From NCBI GenBank assembly GCA_050248495.1, contig JBFWSG010000016.1, positions 1-64,000 of the forward strand: DNA of 64,000 nt. The letters are read 5' to 3'. This DNA comes from DASYDU01 sp050248495 (GTDB lineage Bacteria > Planctomycetota > Planctomycetia > Pirellulales > Lacipirellulaceae). A model generated the notes under the pieces. It did not search any database. It worked only from the letters and a program-made list of their open reading frames with translations, and had not been told where the DNA came from. The position numbers and the translations under genes were made by a program. This document shows positions 63,978 through 64,000 of this stretch, one piece after another. Within the stretch, counting starts at the first letter, position 1, and each line of letters starts with the position of its first letter.

Positions 63978-64000
63978 GCGTCAGACGACTCGCCGGCGCG

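Overview
This looks like a chromosomal segment (about 60-63% G+C by eye) of a planctomycete, most likely of the Pirellulales. The evidence is the family content: two DUF1549/DUF1553 PSCyt-type proteins each paired with a DUF1501 protein, two secreted proteins with an N-terminal LEPR-XLL-like motif and dockerin-like EF-hands, a PEP-CTERM protein, a DUF1080 protein and a long U32 peptidase. I see no rRNA, tRNA, CRISPR array, insertion sequence or phage gene.

Positions 1-18.5 kb are mostly housekeeping and solitary genes: the 3' end of an outer-membrane protein, QueD, an amidase, a four-gene ECF sigma-factor locus flanked by two Spy/CnrX-like sensor proteins, a U32 peptidase, a Tat-type phosphoesterase, an RMD1/DUF155 protein, a PDZ protein with a low-complexity tail, a histidine phosphatase, pgi overlapping a DUF1080 gene, and a 1.1-kaa beta-helix PEP-CTERM protein.

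Positions 18.7-64 kb read as one catabolic region. Minus-strand genes run almost unbroken from 42395 to 23838: two DUF1549/1553-DUF1501 pairs, a CBM9-like protein, a Gfo/Idh/MocA oxidoreductase, an AceE-like thiamine enzyme, an ICL/PEP-mutase-family lyase, a GH116 glycosidase and an unknown secreted protein. Around them lie a second GH116, two paralogous LEPR-XLL beta-helix proteins, RraA-, VOC- and MBL-type proteins, a PQQ-type propeller and an SDR. At the right end are an M24 peptidase, a FAH enzyme, a complete Rbs-type ABC transporter, a HpcH aldolase, a GntR regulator, a five-gene enzyme cluster (Ldh2-type dehydrogenase, BKACE, sugar isomerase-like, ADH, esterase) and an MFS transporter.

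The main new observation is a 24-bp palindrome, consensus TGGATTTTTA-N4-TAAAAATCCA, found five times, only in intergenic regions and only in this catabolic region (21680, 42478, 43550, 50866, 57286). At three sites it abuts a recognisable -10 element. The only local regulator, the GntR protein at 56257-57156, carries two tandem winged-helix domains before its FCD domain, which fits such a long operator. I infer a locally controlled regulon: secreted GH116 and surface proteins release a glycoside or sugar acid, ABC and MFS transporters import it, and several C-C lyases and 2-oxo-acid enzymes degrade it. The substrate cannot be read from the sequence.
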